Part shown: piece after piece, positions 11,289 to 21,609 of the stretch | Position numbering within the stretch: the first letter of the stretch is position 1 | How the letters are laid out: each line of letters opens with the position of its first letter | Source: Coniella vitis | Taxonomy: Eukaryota; Ascomycota; Sordariomycetes; Diaporthales; Schizoparmaceae | Assembly: GCA_011317545.1 (NCBI GenBank) | Contig: WUJK01000003.1 | Location: 1,798,001-1,862,000, forward strand | DNA length: 64,000 nt | Direction of reading: 5' to 3' | Made by a program: the position numbers and the translations under genes | The notes under the pieces: generated by a model | The model's database searches: none | Seen by the model: the letters and a program-made list of their open reading frames with translations, nothing else | Told to the model about the DNA's origin: nothing

Positions 11289-12965
11289 ATGGCTGGAGCA
11301 CGCAAACGTCCTCGCGACCCCGCGCTTGACGAAGCGAACCGGGCCGAGTGCCGTTTCTCTGCACGTCGCGTCGACCCTAGAGAACGCGACCTAAAGAAGA
11401 AGAAGAGGCGCAAGGACGAGGGCGAGAGCGACAGCACCAAGTTTCCCGTGCAAATGTCGCCATTTGCGCCCGCTGGCAAGTTCAAGACGCACGAAAACTT
11501 GGATATTCACTATGCCGTCGAGCCTTCCAAGGGGTGGCACGAGATGACGCGTTACAATAGCTTTGTTTGTACGTGATAAGCCCTCCCATGAATCACAAAG
11601 TCCCGGCATTTTCATTGTCTCCTTTCGTTGTTGAACACTACACGTCATATTGTTGGCTGTGCTTTTCTTGTTCCCCTTCTCCGTCTTCTGCTATTGTCTC
11701 GTGCATCTTGCTCTTGTGCGACAGAGCTGCAAAACGATCGCAAGATGCGGTGCAATATGCTAACTGGGCGCGGTTTCGTTTAGTAAATGGTTCTAAGTAT
11801 TTCAGCGATAATTACATTTACGTCGCAAACGAGAACACGGTTAGACGTCAGAAGGCTGGCTCGACGGCATCCAGTTCGGGGCGCAAGTCGCACTCGGACG
11901 ATGACTGGGTTGCGCGCATCCTCGAGATCCGTGCTAGCGATGAGCATCACGTCTACGCCCGCATATACTGGATGTACTGGCCCGATGAGCTGCCCGAAGG
12001 CACAATTGACGGCAAGAGAACTGTCTCTGGTCGTCAGCCATACCATGGACAGAATGAGCTGATTGCTTCAAACCACAGTGAGTACTTCTCCTGCAAGAAG
12101 CGGCAAGGCGGTCTAGCGAGACATATGCAGTTGGCTAAGCAAATAACCGTGCGACAAAGTGGACATAATCAATGTTGTATCCGTCACTCAGCAAGCAACA
12201 GTCAACCAGGTTACGGACGAGAACGACGACCAGATCCAGAGCGCGCTATATTGGCGTCAGGGCCTCGACTTGCGCACCCTGGAACTCTCGGTCAGTCTCC
12301 AAAAAAAAAGAAGAATCACTTGCACGGATAGGAAAACTGTACCATAGTACTAACCATGATGGCCCAAATAGTCAGTCGACCGGCTCTGCCGATGTAACGA
12401 GCCCGGGAACCCGGATAAGATGCTCGTTGCCTGTCCGAACGCCTCCTGCGGCACGTGGATGCACGAAGAGTGTCTAAAACACGACATTCTATTAAAGGTG
12501 TGGGGAGAGCTTGGGGCTGACAAACCATACAAGCCAAAAGAGCCCTCGTCCGATAAGCAAGCCGATGGGGCGAAGCGCCCATTGAGTCCCGACGAGCCCA
12601 ACAGCGCGACCGTCGCCGCACAGCTCCCAATCCAAGTGAAGACTGATGCGGAGAACAAAGAGACGAAAGCCGCCGATGCTTCCGTTAGCACCAAGGACGA
12701 GAGTGCCTCGGGCCAAGCACCGAACGGACGAGCCTCGACAACCAAAAATGTAGCGGCTGATGCACCACGCAAAGCCGCCGGAGGCAAGCGCAGCAAAAAG
12801 GTGGATGGTCTGACGTACAAACCGTACAAAGGCCACTTTGATGCGATTTTCAAGCCCGAGATCGACAAGTATGAGATTGAGGACTTGAGGAAGGGTATTG
12901 AGGGTGGGCAAAAGACCTGGCTTGAGGAGGTGCACTGCCTTTTGTGTGGTGTGCGTATGGACTGA
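11289..12965 (+). CDS. BAH-PHD chromatin reader protein
   Basis: Four exons, 11289-11568, 11784-12077, 12160-12290 and 12372-12965, give 432 residues. Donors are GTACGT, GTGAGT and GTCAGT; the first intron has a GCTAAC branch site. A basic N-terminus (LKKKKRRK) is followed by a BAH domain at about residues 75-220, with the conserved DWVARILEIRA and VYARIYWMYWPDELP blocks and ELIASNHMDIINVVSV. A PHD-like finger follows (LCRCNEPGNPDKMLVACPN...CGTWMHEECL; Cys pairs then HxxC), then a Lys/Ala-rich tail. The architecture matches the fungal BAH-PHD group that includes Neurospora EPR-1, a reader of H3K27 trimethylation in facultative heterochromatin. Orthology to EPR-1 is inference; another BAH-PHD paralogue is possible. 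The gene lies about 6 kb from the RIP block. Confidence 0.85.
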
Positions 12966-14775
12966 AAACTTTTCAGTGCTGACATTTTGGCATTCACAAG
13001 TGGAGTTTTGTGCTGGTGCGGCAAAGGCTGGGCTTGCCAAATTCAGGAAAGGATGAAGCAGGTATTTTTATCTGCGTTGGGATGCACAACGTAGTACAGT
13101 ATTGCCTGTGAACCACAAAAGGTTAATGGCCGAGTGCTGCCTTATCAGTCTATATCAAGATCATGACAGGAAGAGATATTCAACAACAAAAGCCCCCTTC
13201 GGAGGTGTGGGTGGGGCTTGTGGATTGTTGAGAAGAAGGAGGCAGATTGGAGTTGCAAAAAAGAAGACATGGATTTTTGTTTCTTGTTTTGATGACTGGT
13301 GTAGTTGAGTGGTGTATGATGGGCGGGAGTGGTTGGAATGGTGGCTGTTTTTGTCAGTATTTTCTTGCTATGGAGCCTTTCTTTTCTTGCTGTTTAGTCC
13401 TCTTCTACCATACATACTATGAAAGCGTTCTGGTGAGTTTTGCTTCATCCTTCTCGGTATCATTTTCATGATCCACGAGCAACGTGGAGTTTTGACAGCC
13501 TGACTTGATATGTTGGGCTCTGCGAGCACCTACGTATATATCAGGAATAGTCTCTAAGCAGCTTTGCCTCAGACTATTCAACTTTGGATATATACAACCA
13601 TTACGGCTACATATATACTAGCTGCTACTTGTGTTATGTTTGCTTTGACGTGCCTTATACGTCTTTGGATCCTCTCAATTCTATCTACCAAGAGTATAAT
13701 GACATTGATACATGCTGGTAACATAGGCTAACATGGGTTAATATGGAAATCGAGCACAGAGCTACCAATCGAGCCTTGCTCTTGCAAAGGATCTATAAAT
13801 GAGCACAGTATTATTGATTATCCATAGTATTCTCTTAGTCCCGATACTTCTTGCACACTATATATTCCTTTGAAGCTGATTTGCTGGGAGTGGATGCCGT
13901 GGTGTCTTATGGCTGGCTTAAAGGTCCAGGACGGGCGAGGCTATGTTCCATGTGAGCCTTTTGCATTTCCCTACTACTTTTACCTCTACATTAAACCATT
14001 GATACTCATAGCCAGAATATCAGGGTGTTCGATACGCTTACCTCGAAGGATATAAAATGCAGTAGCTTATTTCAGGACTATCTATGCACAGCACTTGTTA
14101 TCACCCGTGACTCGAGCAGTTGAGAACCCGAACGTAAAGGCCAACGCAAGAAATTCCCTCAGGTTTGCAGAAATAGATAACTAGGTAATCTATAGACTAC
14201 TCCTGCGTGTATATCAGATTCAGAGCATGCCAAGTCACGGTCCATCATATACATATAAGCAAACACATGCGTGTCCCATGTGTCTATCTACCTGTGCGTA
14301 AGCACCATATCTTGGGAGAACAAAAAAAGAACATCGTCTTGTATGGGTCTTGCCATTCTTATCTTCCCTCCCGAATGATCTCTTTCTTTCTTTGCCTTAA
14401 GATACCTAACTATGTAGAGAACTCTAGTCTCAGATAGCTTACAAACACTTGCAGCCTCCTAATGCCAGCCAGCCCCATCTTCCCGAGCTTCGTTGTTTTT
14501 TCTCCTTTGGAAAAAAAAAAAAAAAAAAAGAGGATGCCCCCAATCACAGACTAGAAAGAGTCTTACATGTCCTGGATGTTTGTTTTCCCCTTGCATTAAG
14601 AGCTTCCAAATGGTGCTTTTTTTTTTTTTTTTTGCTTTGTATTGTACAAGGCATATCGCAATTCACATTGATCTGCCTGCCTCCAACCCAATCAATTCTG
14701 TCATCAATGCAGTTATCCCAATGCAATCCACCCGTCGTCGGCGTTGACATCTCCCAAATCATAAGAGGGCATTTC
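12966..14775. other. Gene-free 1.8 kb between convergent genes
   Basis: Tail-to-tail spacer between the BAH-PHD gene (+) and nab2 (-). It is AT-richer than the flanks from about 13480 to 14450. It contains an A-run at about 14511-14529 and a T-run at about 14619-14633. No open frame resembles a protein and I saw no RNA gene. Confidence 0.55.
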
Positions 14776-16401
14776 TTATTCAATCTCAGACTTGACTTCC
14801 ACTGCTGGCTGCTGCTCGGTGCCACCCATGGCATCGTCACCAGCACCGGGAATCACTGCCTCCTCAGCTACACTGGCATCTGCAAACTTGCGCTCACTCA
14901 CGTGCTGGTTGGTGCCATCAGCCGTCCACACTTTGTCCGGGAAAGGACCGCGCTGGCCTTCTTCGTGCTTGAAGGTACAGTAACGGTTCGTGCACGGCTT
15001 AAACTTGCACATGACGGTGGTGTGGTAGAAATCGCAGCCGGCAACGTTGCAGTCACCGCCGTTGCGGCAGGGCGGCTTCGATGGATGCTTGAAGGGACAC
15101 CGTGGGTTCTGGCAGTTGGGCCAAAACTTGCAGTCCTGCTCGCTCTGGTGGGCAATCTTGGTCGCGGGGCTTGGGTGTCGGCCAACGCACTTGTAGTTCT
15201 TGCAAGCAGCACCAAATGTGCAGACGTCGCTAACGTCCACTGTGACGCCCTGCGGTGCGGCAGGCGACTGGTGGGCAAGTTTGCAGTCCTTATTGGTACA
15301 CCGAAGATTATACCGACAGACAGTGTCCTCTGGGTTCGTGGGCTCGCGCGTACCGCCCATTTCGGAATCGTCGACTTGAGCAACAGCGTTTGAGTCCTTG
15401 GGCTGGCCGTCTGCAGCCTGCGCGTGAAAACCGTTTTGGTGATGGCCACCGCGGCCTCGGAAGTTACCGCGCGACGACCGGTCCATGATCGACCTGCCTC
15501 GCCCACGCCCATTGAACCCGCCGTTCTGGCCAGTCTGTGCCATCAATTGCTGTTGCATCTGGTTGAGGAGGTTCTGTTGCTGTTGTAATACGATCATCAT
15601 GTCGGGTTGCGGCTGGCCTGGCGCCATTCCCCAGCCTGGCATCCCGCCCATATTCCCGTTCATTGCTGGCGGCATGTTGTTCATGTGTTGTAGGCCATGC
15701 TGTATGCTAGCAGCGCGAGGATTGGGTCCTCTGGGCAGTCTACCAGCACCCATGCGCGGCCCTGTGGGCGGCCCGCGGTTATGCGTGTTGATTCTGTCTG
15801 ATCCGCTGCCGCCGCGTACCCTATGCAACACAGATTCGTGGGTTCTGTCCATTGCCCTGTTCATCTGCCCCAGAATGCGCTTTCCTCGGCCTCGTGTGTC
15901 GGTACCGTTACGCATGGCTTTGGGACCCGTTGGGCTACCGAAATCTTGAGTTAGCCTAAACATCACAGGTTGGAAGGAAATGTTGGGCACAGATGGCAAG
16001 TGTACATACGCATTAAGCTCTCCTACGCTATCTGTTGGTGTGATATCCATGTCGTGATCACCATCCGCTGCTAGGGAGCTACCCGGTGCAGTGAAAGCTG
16101 CAGTGTTGTTTTGTCCATCAGAGACGCCAAACTGGGCCGCAAGCGTATCCACGGTAGCGAACAGCCAGTTGCAAAAGTTATTGAGGCCCTCATCACTAGG
16201 ATCCAGGCCAAGCAAGTCTGTCGAGAGCTCTTTTGTGACCTCGTCTCTTGTCTTTCCGTTGGCGAGCATCAAAACGATGTATTCTGTAAGGGCAACATCG
16301 TCGCCGCCGCCGGTGGCCCAGCCATGCTCTTCGAGCTTAGGCGGAATGGCCGCATTAAGGGCATCCGCCAGAGGCGTGCTGAGTTCGACTGTGACGGTCA
16401 T
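14776..16401 (-). CDS. nab2: Nab2-type CCCH zinc-finger poly(A)-RNA-binding protein
   Basis: Two exons, 16401-16010 and 15934-14776, give 516 residues. The 75-nt intron (GTATGT donor, GCTAAC branch, TAG acceptor) is a multiple of three and stop-free, so retention would simply add 25 residues. An N-terminal helical domain (residues 1-95, like the Nab2 PWI-like fold) is followed by a Gln-rich stretch, an RGG-type segment (about 271-295) and five tandem Cys3His fingers at about 337-454, for example CKFWPNCQNPRCPFKH and CKFKPCTNRYCTFKH. Nab2 binds poly(A) tails in the nucleus, limits tail length and couples polyadenylation to mRNA export. The acidic C-terminal tail ends EVKSEIE. Confidence 0.92.
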   Translation of the reverse strand: MTVTVELSTPLADALNAAIPPKLEEHGWATGGGDDVALTEYIVLMLANGKTRDEVTKELSTDLLGLDPSDEGLNNFCNWLFATVDTLAAQFGVSDGQNNTAAFTAPGSSLAADGDHDMDITPTDSVGELNAYVHLPSVPNISFQPVMFRLTQDFGSPTGPKAMRNGTDTRGRGKRILGQMNRAMDRTHESVLHRVRGGSGSDRINTHNRGPPTGPRMGAGRLPRGPNPRAASIQHGLQHMNNMPPAMNGNMGGMPGWGMAPGQPQPDMMIVLQQQQNLLNQMQQQLMAQTGQNGGFNGRGRGRSIMDRSSRGNFRGRGGHHQNGFHAQAADGQPKDSNAVAQVDDSEMGGTREPTNPEDTVCRYNLRCTNKDCKLAHQSPAAPQGVTVDVSDVCTFGAACKNYKCVGRHPSPATKIAHQSEQDCKFWPNCQNPRCPFKHPSKPPCRNGGDCNVAGCDFYHTTVMCKFKPCTNRYCTFKHEEGQRGPFPDKVWTADGTNQHVSERKFADASVAEEAVIPGAGDDAMGGTEQQPAVEVKSEIE

Positions 16402-19307
16402 TGTGGTCGTCGCAGAGCGTTGCGCAAGGACGAACAGAGGTTCAAAGGTCCAGGATGTGCAGAGCGACGGTGGAGAGGTCCGGTGGCGAGATAAGGATTC
16501 TGGCGCTGAATGATTTTATTATTTTTTTTCCTTAAAAAAAAAGGACGAGGCGCACAGGTGTATCGGCGTGATGAAATATGTGGTCGTGGTCGGTATGTGC
16601 AGGATGCAGTAATGCGACAATAACAGGAGCCAAGCAAGTTGGTCGCGTCAAAAGCAGTGCAAGTTGTAGCTCTCACAAAGCACCAGGCGCAACCTCAGAC
16701 AAAGGCCCGGTCAAGAGGGCGTCGAGGTGCAAGGCTCTGGAGTGTCTGCTTGAGTGATTGCAAGGAGGTGTCGACGAGAAGGTGGAGCACTGCAGACAAA
16801 GAGTGAGGGCGGCGGTTGTGGCCCAAGTCCGTCGCGTGGGTTGTGGCAGAAGAGGCGGGTGGGAGTTGTTGAGGCGTGGCTGCGTCTTTGGCAAGGAGCG
16901 AACATTGAAGAGTGACGACAGGTGAAGTTTGCATTGTCAGCTGCGGCAGCGCTTGTGCTAGCGCAAGCGCGGTTATTGTTTTGCGGGTCTGCATTGGCCA
17001 CAGCGTTACTCATTGTGGCTTTGCGATCAAGAACTGTGGCAAAGCCAAGCTGCTCTTATTAGTCAGCAGAATGCCCCAGATCGCCAGACAGCCAGAGGGT
17101 TCTGATGGTCCCTTCTTTTGTCATCCCGCCTTATTTGACTTTTTGTTTCGTTTCGCATTGCTTTGTTTTCTGCATCGGGTGATTATCCTTTCTTTGGCAC
17201 TGCAAGGCAAGCCACTTATTTGTTATCATTGCTAACTTCCGACAACCAAGCACGGGACGAATGAAACGGCTTGAGATGGTTGCACTGTCTCTTTTCTGCA
17301 GCGCCAGCTGCATCTGCCACCATCCCGTGATGGCAGGTTGACGCAAGTTTCCACTGTCGACTCGAGCCGGTTTCCGCTCTTTCGTCTTTTCTGGTTGCGC
17401 TTGCTACACAGTACTGCCTCTCGGGAGCATGCGGCAGTGTGCCTTGCAGCCAGCCAGCTGCGGCCCAGCTGTCTGCCCGACAATGGAATCAAGACCAATA
17501 GCGCCGGCTTCTTTTCGGTTGCGCCCCAGCCTACACTTTGAGCTTTGAGGCTTATAGCTGAAGCCCGCTCGTCTGCTCTATGGGCCTCGGCTTGGTCAAT
17601 CTGTCAACCACCTACATAGCATACTCTGAGACATTTGCACAGGCGTCCACTTGTGCGATTGGTGCCCGCTGCACTCATGTGCCTCCGCCACTCGAGAGTG
17701 CCACGGCACCTGCATCTGCATCTCCATCTTCAAATTGCAAACATTGGCATGTAAAGTACTGTGCGCGCATGGAATCCATGGACGAACGGATCTCATCAGT
17801 CTACCCGACAGTGCGTCAAAATGACGGGCATCTCGCCGCAATCTGGTGACCTTGCACCCCAGCAACGGAGCTGCCGTGCTGCCCGTTTGTCATCTTGTTA
17901 TCCTCAGAAGTGGTGGACACGGGCAGGCGTTGAGAGCTCCACTTGATCCTTATAAAAAAAGCTTGAACGCCGTCTCATCTAGGGGTCCTGGTCTGTGGGC
18001 TGGGGCACCTATTTTGCATGGCGGCTTGACATGCAGAGCACCAAGTGCCGTCAAACAGCGCTGTCTCGTGGGTTCCGGCCATGCTGCGTGGTTGGTCTGC
18101 CCGAGATGCAACAAGACTTGGCCGCTTGGTTGCCGTTCAGTACTTTTACGGCTTGGCAGTGTCGATATGTACTATAAGTGCACACTGCTGAAGGCGCAAC
18201 CTGCCCCAGCAATGCGCGGTTCTTGGGCAAAAATCCACATCTCTCCTGAACAAGACCTGCCGGTGGAGCTATGACTTTGCCCAGATGCCTCCTCAGCATC
18301 CGCCGCTGATCTGGCGTTGCGAATCCTCCCGGCACCCGACCAGCATGGGGGGCTCGCTCTGCTGCGTGCTATCATAGCACGGTTTGACTGTGCATGAAGG
18401 ACGTTAACCAGAATCGGCATGTCGTCTGGCTTCCCGCAGCTCCTACCAGCCAAACCGACCGCTTGCTTAGTGCCAAAGTAACGTTGCGCGGCTGCTTCTT
18501 GTATCTGCATTTTCCCACAGGGTTTGCCGCGGATCGGATCTTTTGCTCAGAGCACGCCACAACGCGACCACAAACGCGACTACGATCGCGACCGCCTACA
18601 TGGTACAGTACACCACCATACCATCTCTTCGGCTGCCTGGCCCCTTGCCGTTGCCCCCAGCTTGCACAACGCCCAAGAACGATTCAGGATCCAACAGGGC
18701 CCCCATTCAACTTCCTCGGTGGGACACTTCTCAGCCAATCCCTCAGCTTGCTCCCTCAGCCACACAGCGATCATCCCAATTAAGCCGGGGGGCGGAAGTC
18801 CTGCATGACCCTGTGCAGCCCAGCAGCATCTAGCTCGACTCTTCTACATGTTACTCGCCTCAACTCGGCGCAAACCATACATAGCACACAGCCAACGTCA
18901 AAAGTCTCGAACGACCCCGTTGCGACTCCTGAACTGGCGCTCGGCGCTGACTACGCCCCGTCCATTACATTTCTCCGCAGCTAGGCGTTCTCAACTGTGG
19001 ACTCTGCCTCCCCGTCACGGCACCTTGTCACCCCTTTTGGCCTAGTCATTGTGCCCTCTATCCGCTCCTGTCGATGCAAGGCAACTACTTATACAATCAG
19101 CACATTCCATATAGGAGGATTTGAGCAACCAACGTCGCCTCACTGATGTAGGCCGCTTCTCAAAAAGTCATTCTACAATCATCCACTTGCTTTGGCCTAC
19201 TGGACTCTGATTGCATTTGTCTACGGCCCTGCTCAACTCACTTTGCCACACCAACTTCTGCCTCCTCCGTTCGTCCAGCATACATCCCCTCGACGTTCGG
19301 CATCACG
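16402..19307. other. Gene-free 2.9 kb between divergent genes
   Basis: Shared upstream region of nab2 (-) and the hexosaminidase gene (+). Many frames of 60-140 codons are open on both strands, but they are low-complexity or out-of-frame noise and none shows a domain. CT-rich sequence from about 18850 to 19300 is the likely hexosaminidase promoter and leader. No tRNA or repeat array seen. Confidence 0.55.
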
Positions 19308-21226
19308 ATGGCTCGACAGGTGCTGCTTGTCGTGCTTGCTGTAGTCCAGACAGCCAGTGCCCAAGGCCTTGGAGGCTTGTGGCCTGTACCCCAGCCTGTC
19401 TTTACCTCCGGCGAGACACCTCTACTGATCAGCAAAGACATTGAAGTTACCTTGAACGGTGCAAGCGTACGATGGTCTACTCATGATACTTACCCACTTT
19501 TTGAGAACGTGTATACTAAACAAGCTCTCCAACAACAGCTGGTCTCAACCGCCCATGGCAGCAAATCCTCTTTATCCAGCTCATCTTTGGTATCAGCCGG
19601 TGTCTCCAGAACGCTCGACAACATTTTCTCGTCCAATTTTGTCCCCTGGATGTTGGTTCCGCGCTACCAGCTGTCGAATTACGAACCGGCCCTCAATGGA
19701 TCAATTGCGTCTGTCAGCTCATTGGCCATTACCTTGACCAACAACAACAACGCGACTTTCCAGCCGTCCGCGGCCGATGCGGACGAGTCGTACAACTTGA
19801 CTGTTACCGAGGCTGGTACTGCCCAATTGTCCTCGTTTTCCACCACTGGCGTCCTGCGCGGCCTGGAAACCTTCTCTCAACTATTTTATGAACACTCGAG
19901 CAGAAAGGCGTGGTACCTGATCAACGCACCCATCAACATCCAAGATGCACCCACCTACCCGTGGCGCGGTGTCATGCTCGACACGGCCCGCAATTTCTTC
20001 CCTGTTGCTGACATTAAGCGCACGATTGACGGTCTGGCCTACAGCAAACTGAACAAGCTGCACATCCACGTCACTGATTCGCAGTCCTGGCCACTGGAGG
20101 TCCCTAGTCTTCCCGAGCTGTCCGCCAAGGGAGCCTACACTCAGTCCCAGGTTTACTCTCCGGACGACATCCAGTCTATTCAAGAGTACGGTGTTGCCCG
20201 TGGCGTTGATGTCTACTTTGAAATTGACATGCCAGGTCACATCGGTGTCGTTGGAGAAGCCTACCCGGACCTGGTCGTGGCCTACAACAAGGAGCCCTAC
20301 ACCACTTATTGCGCCGAGCCTCCCTGTGGCGCCCTAAGACTCAACAGCTCGGACGTTGAAAACTTTTTGGGCGAGCTATTCGACGACATCTTGCCGCGCG
20401 TGGCTCCCTACACATCCTATTGGCACACGGGTGGCGACGAGCTCAATGCACAGGACTACCTGTTTGACCCGGACGTCAACAGCAACAGCACCGCCGTGCT
20501 CCAGCCTCTGCTCCAGGATTTCATCGACACCCAGCACGCGCGCATCCGTAATGCCGGCCTGAACCCCCTGGTGTGGGAAGAAATTGTCAGCACTTGGAAC
20601 ATCACCATTGGCTCCGACGTCGTCGTCCAGTCTTGGCTCGGTGGCACCGCCGTCCAGGATCTTGCCGAAAGTGGCCACAAGGTCATTGACTCCAACTACA
20701 ACTACTACGTAAGCAAACTCGCAATCCACAGATATACATACACCTTTGTGAAGAATCATCTCAACGACTCACTAACGCTTCTTTCCAAAACCAGTATCTC
20801 GACTGCGGTCGCGGCCAATGGATCACCTGGAGTAACGACCTCGCCGCGTCCGACTACCCCTTCAATGACTGGTGCAGTCCCACCAAGAGCTGGGCACTCA
20901 TTTACTCGCACGACCCCGCCGAAGCCATCACCAACACAACCACAAAGAAGAACGTTCTCGGCGGCGAGCTCGCCATCTGGTCCGAAACCATCGACAGCCA
21001 CAACCTCGACTCGCTCGCCTGGCCGCGCGCGGCCGCCGCCGGCGAGATTCTGTGGTCCGGCCGTATCGACGCCACCACGGGTCAGAATCGCAGCCAGGTT
21101 GATGCTGCGCCACGCCTCAACTTGTTCCGCCAGCGCCTTGTTGCGCGCGGCCTGGGAGCGAGCCCTATCCAGATGGAGTGGTGCACCTTGCAGCAGAATG
21201 CGACCGGGTGTGCGCAGCCTGCCTAG
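19308..21226 (+). CDS. GH20 beta-N-acetylhexosaminidase, secreted
   Basis: Two exons, 19308-20708 and 20795-21226, give 610 residues, normal for fungal GH20 enzymes. The intron has GTAAGC, an ACTAAC branch and CCAG. The first 18-19 residues are a signal peptide (MARQVLLVVLAVVQTASAQ). An N-terminal alpha/beta domain precedes the TIM barrel, which shows RGVMLDTARNFFP, LNKLHIHVTDSQSWP, EIDMPGH and the catalytic Asp-Glu pair in HTGGDELN (D377-E378). Late motifs are LGGELAIWSE and WPRAAAAGEILWS. It should release N-acetylglucosamine from chitin oligomers outside the cell, for nutrition or wall turnover. Several N-glycosylation sequons are present. Reading through the intron would scramble the conserved C-terminus, which supports the splice. 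Confidence 0.93.
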
Positions 21227-21609
21227 AAGCAGCCGTCATCTGAGTATGATGCGCGGCCAACATCACTGACAATAGTGATATTATCAACGGCTATTGCGGG
21301 AATCTTGGCCGCATGGGTTGTGGCGGACCTAGATAACCTTCTTTCACAAGTTGAGAATCTAGGGTCCAGGGCTATGTCTGCAAAGGGACCCCAAAGATTT
21401 ACAAGTCCCGGGGCCCCGGCTTTGCTGGGGGAAAGGACATACAAATTCTTCATGTACATAGAGTTCTGTATACAAACAAACATACAGTATATTCAACGAA
21501 TCTTGACCCATAAAAAGACGGTCGCTGTACTCGCATGCCTTTCAAACTTCTTGAAACAGGGCCGACTTGGACAAGTTGTATCATTCTATTATCATTTTTA
21601 AAGCGTTGT
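21227..21609. other. Short convergent spacer
   Basis: Space of 383 nt between the hexosaminidase stop and the stop of the regulator on the other strand. Presumably it carries both 3'UTRs. Nothing else seen. Confidence 0.6.

Noticed and set aside
14449..15393. 314-codon plus-strand open frame
   Set aside because: It is the antisense of the nab2 zinc-finger region; it begins in a poly-A tract and has no family features.
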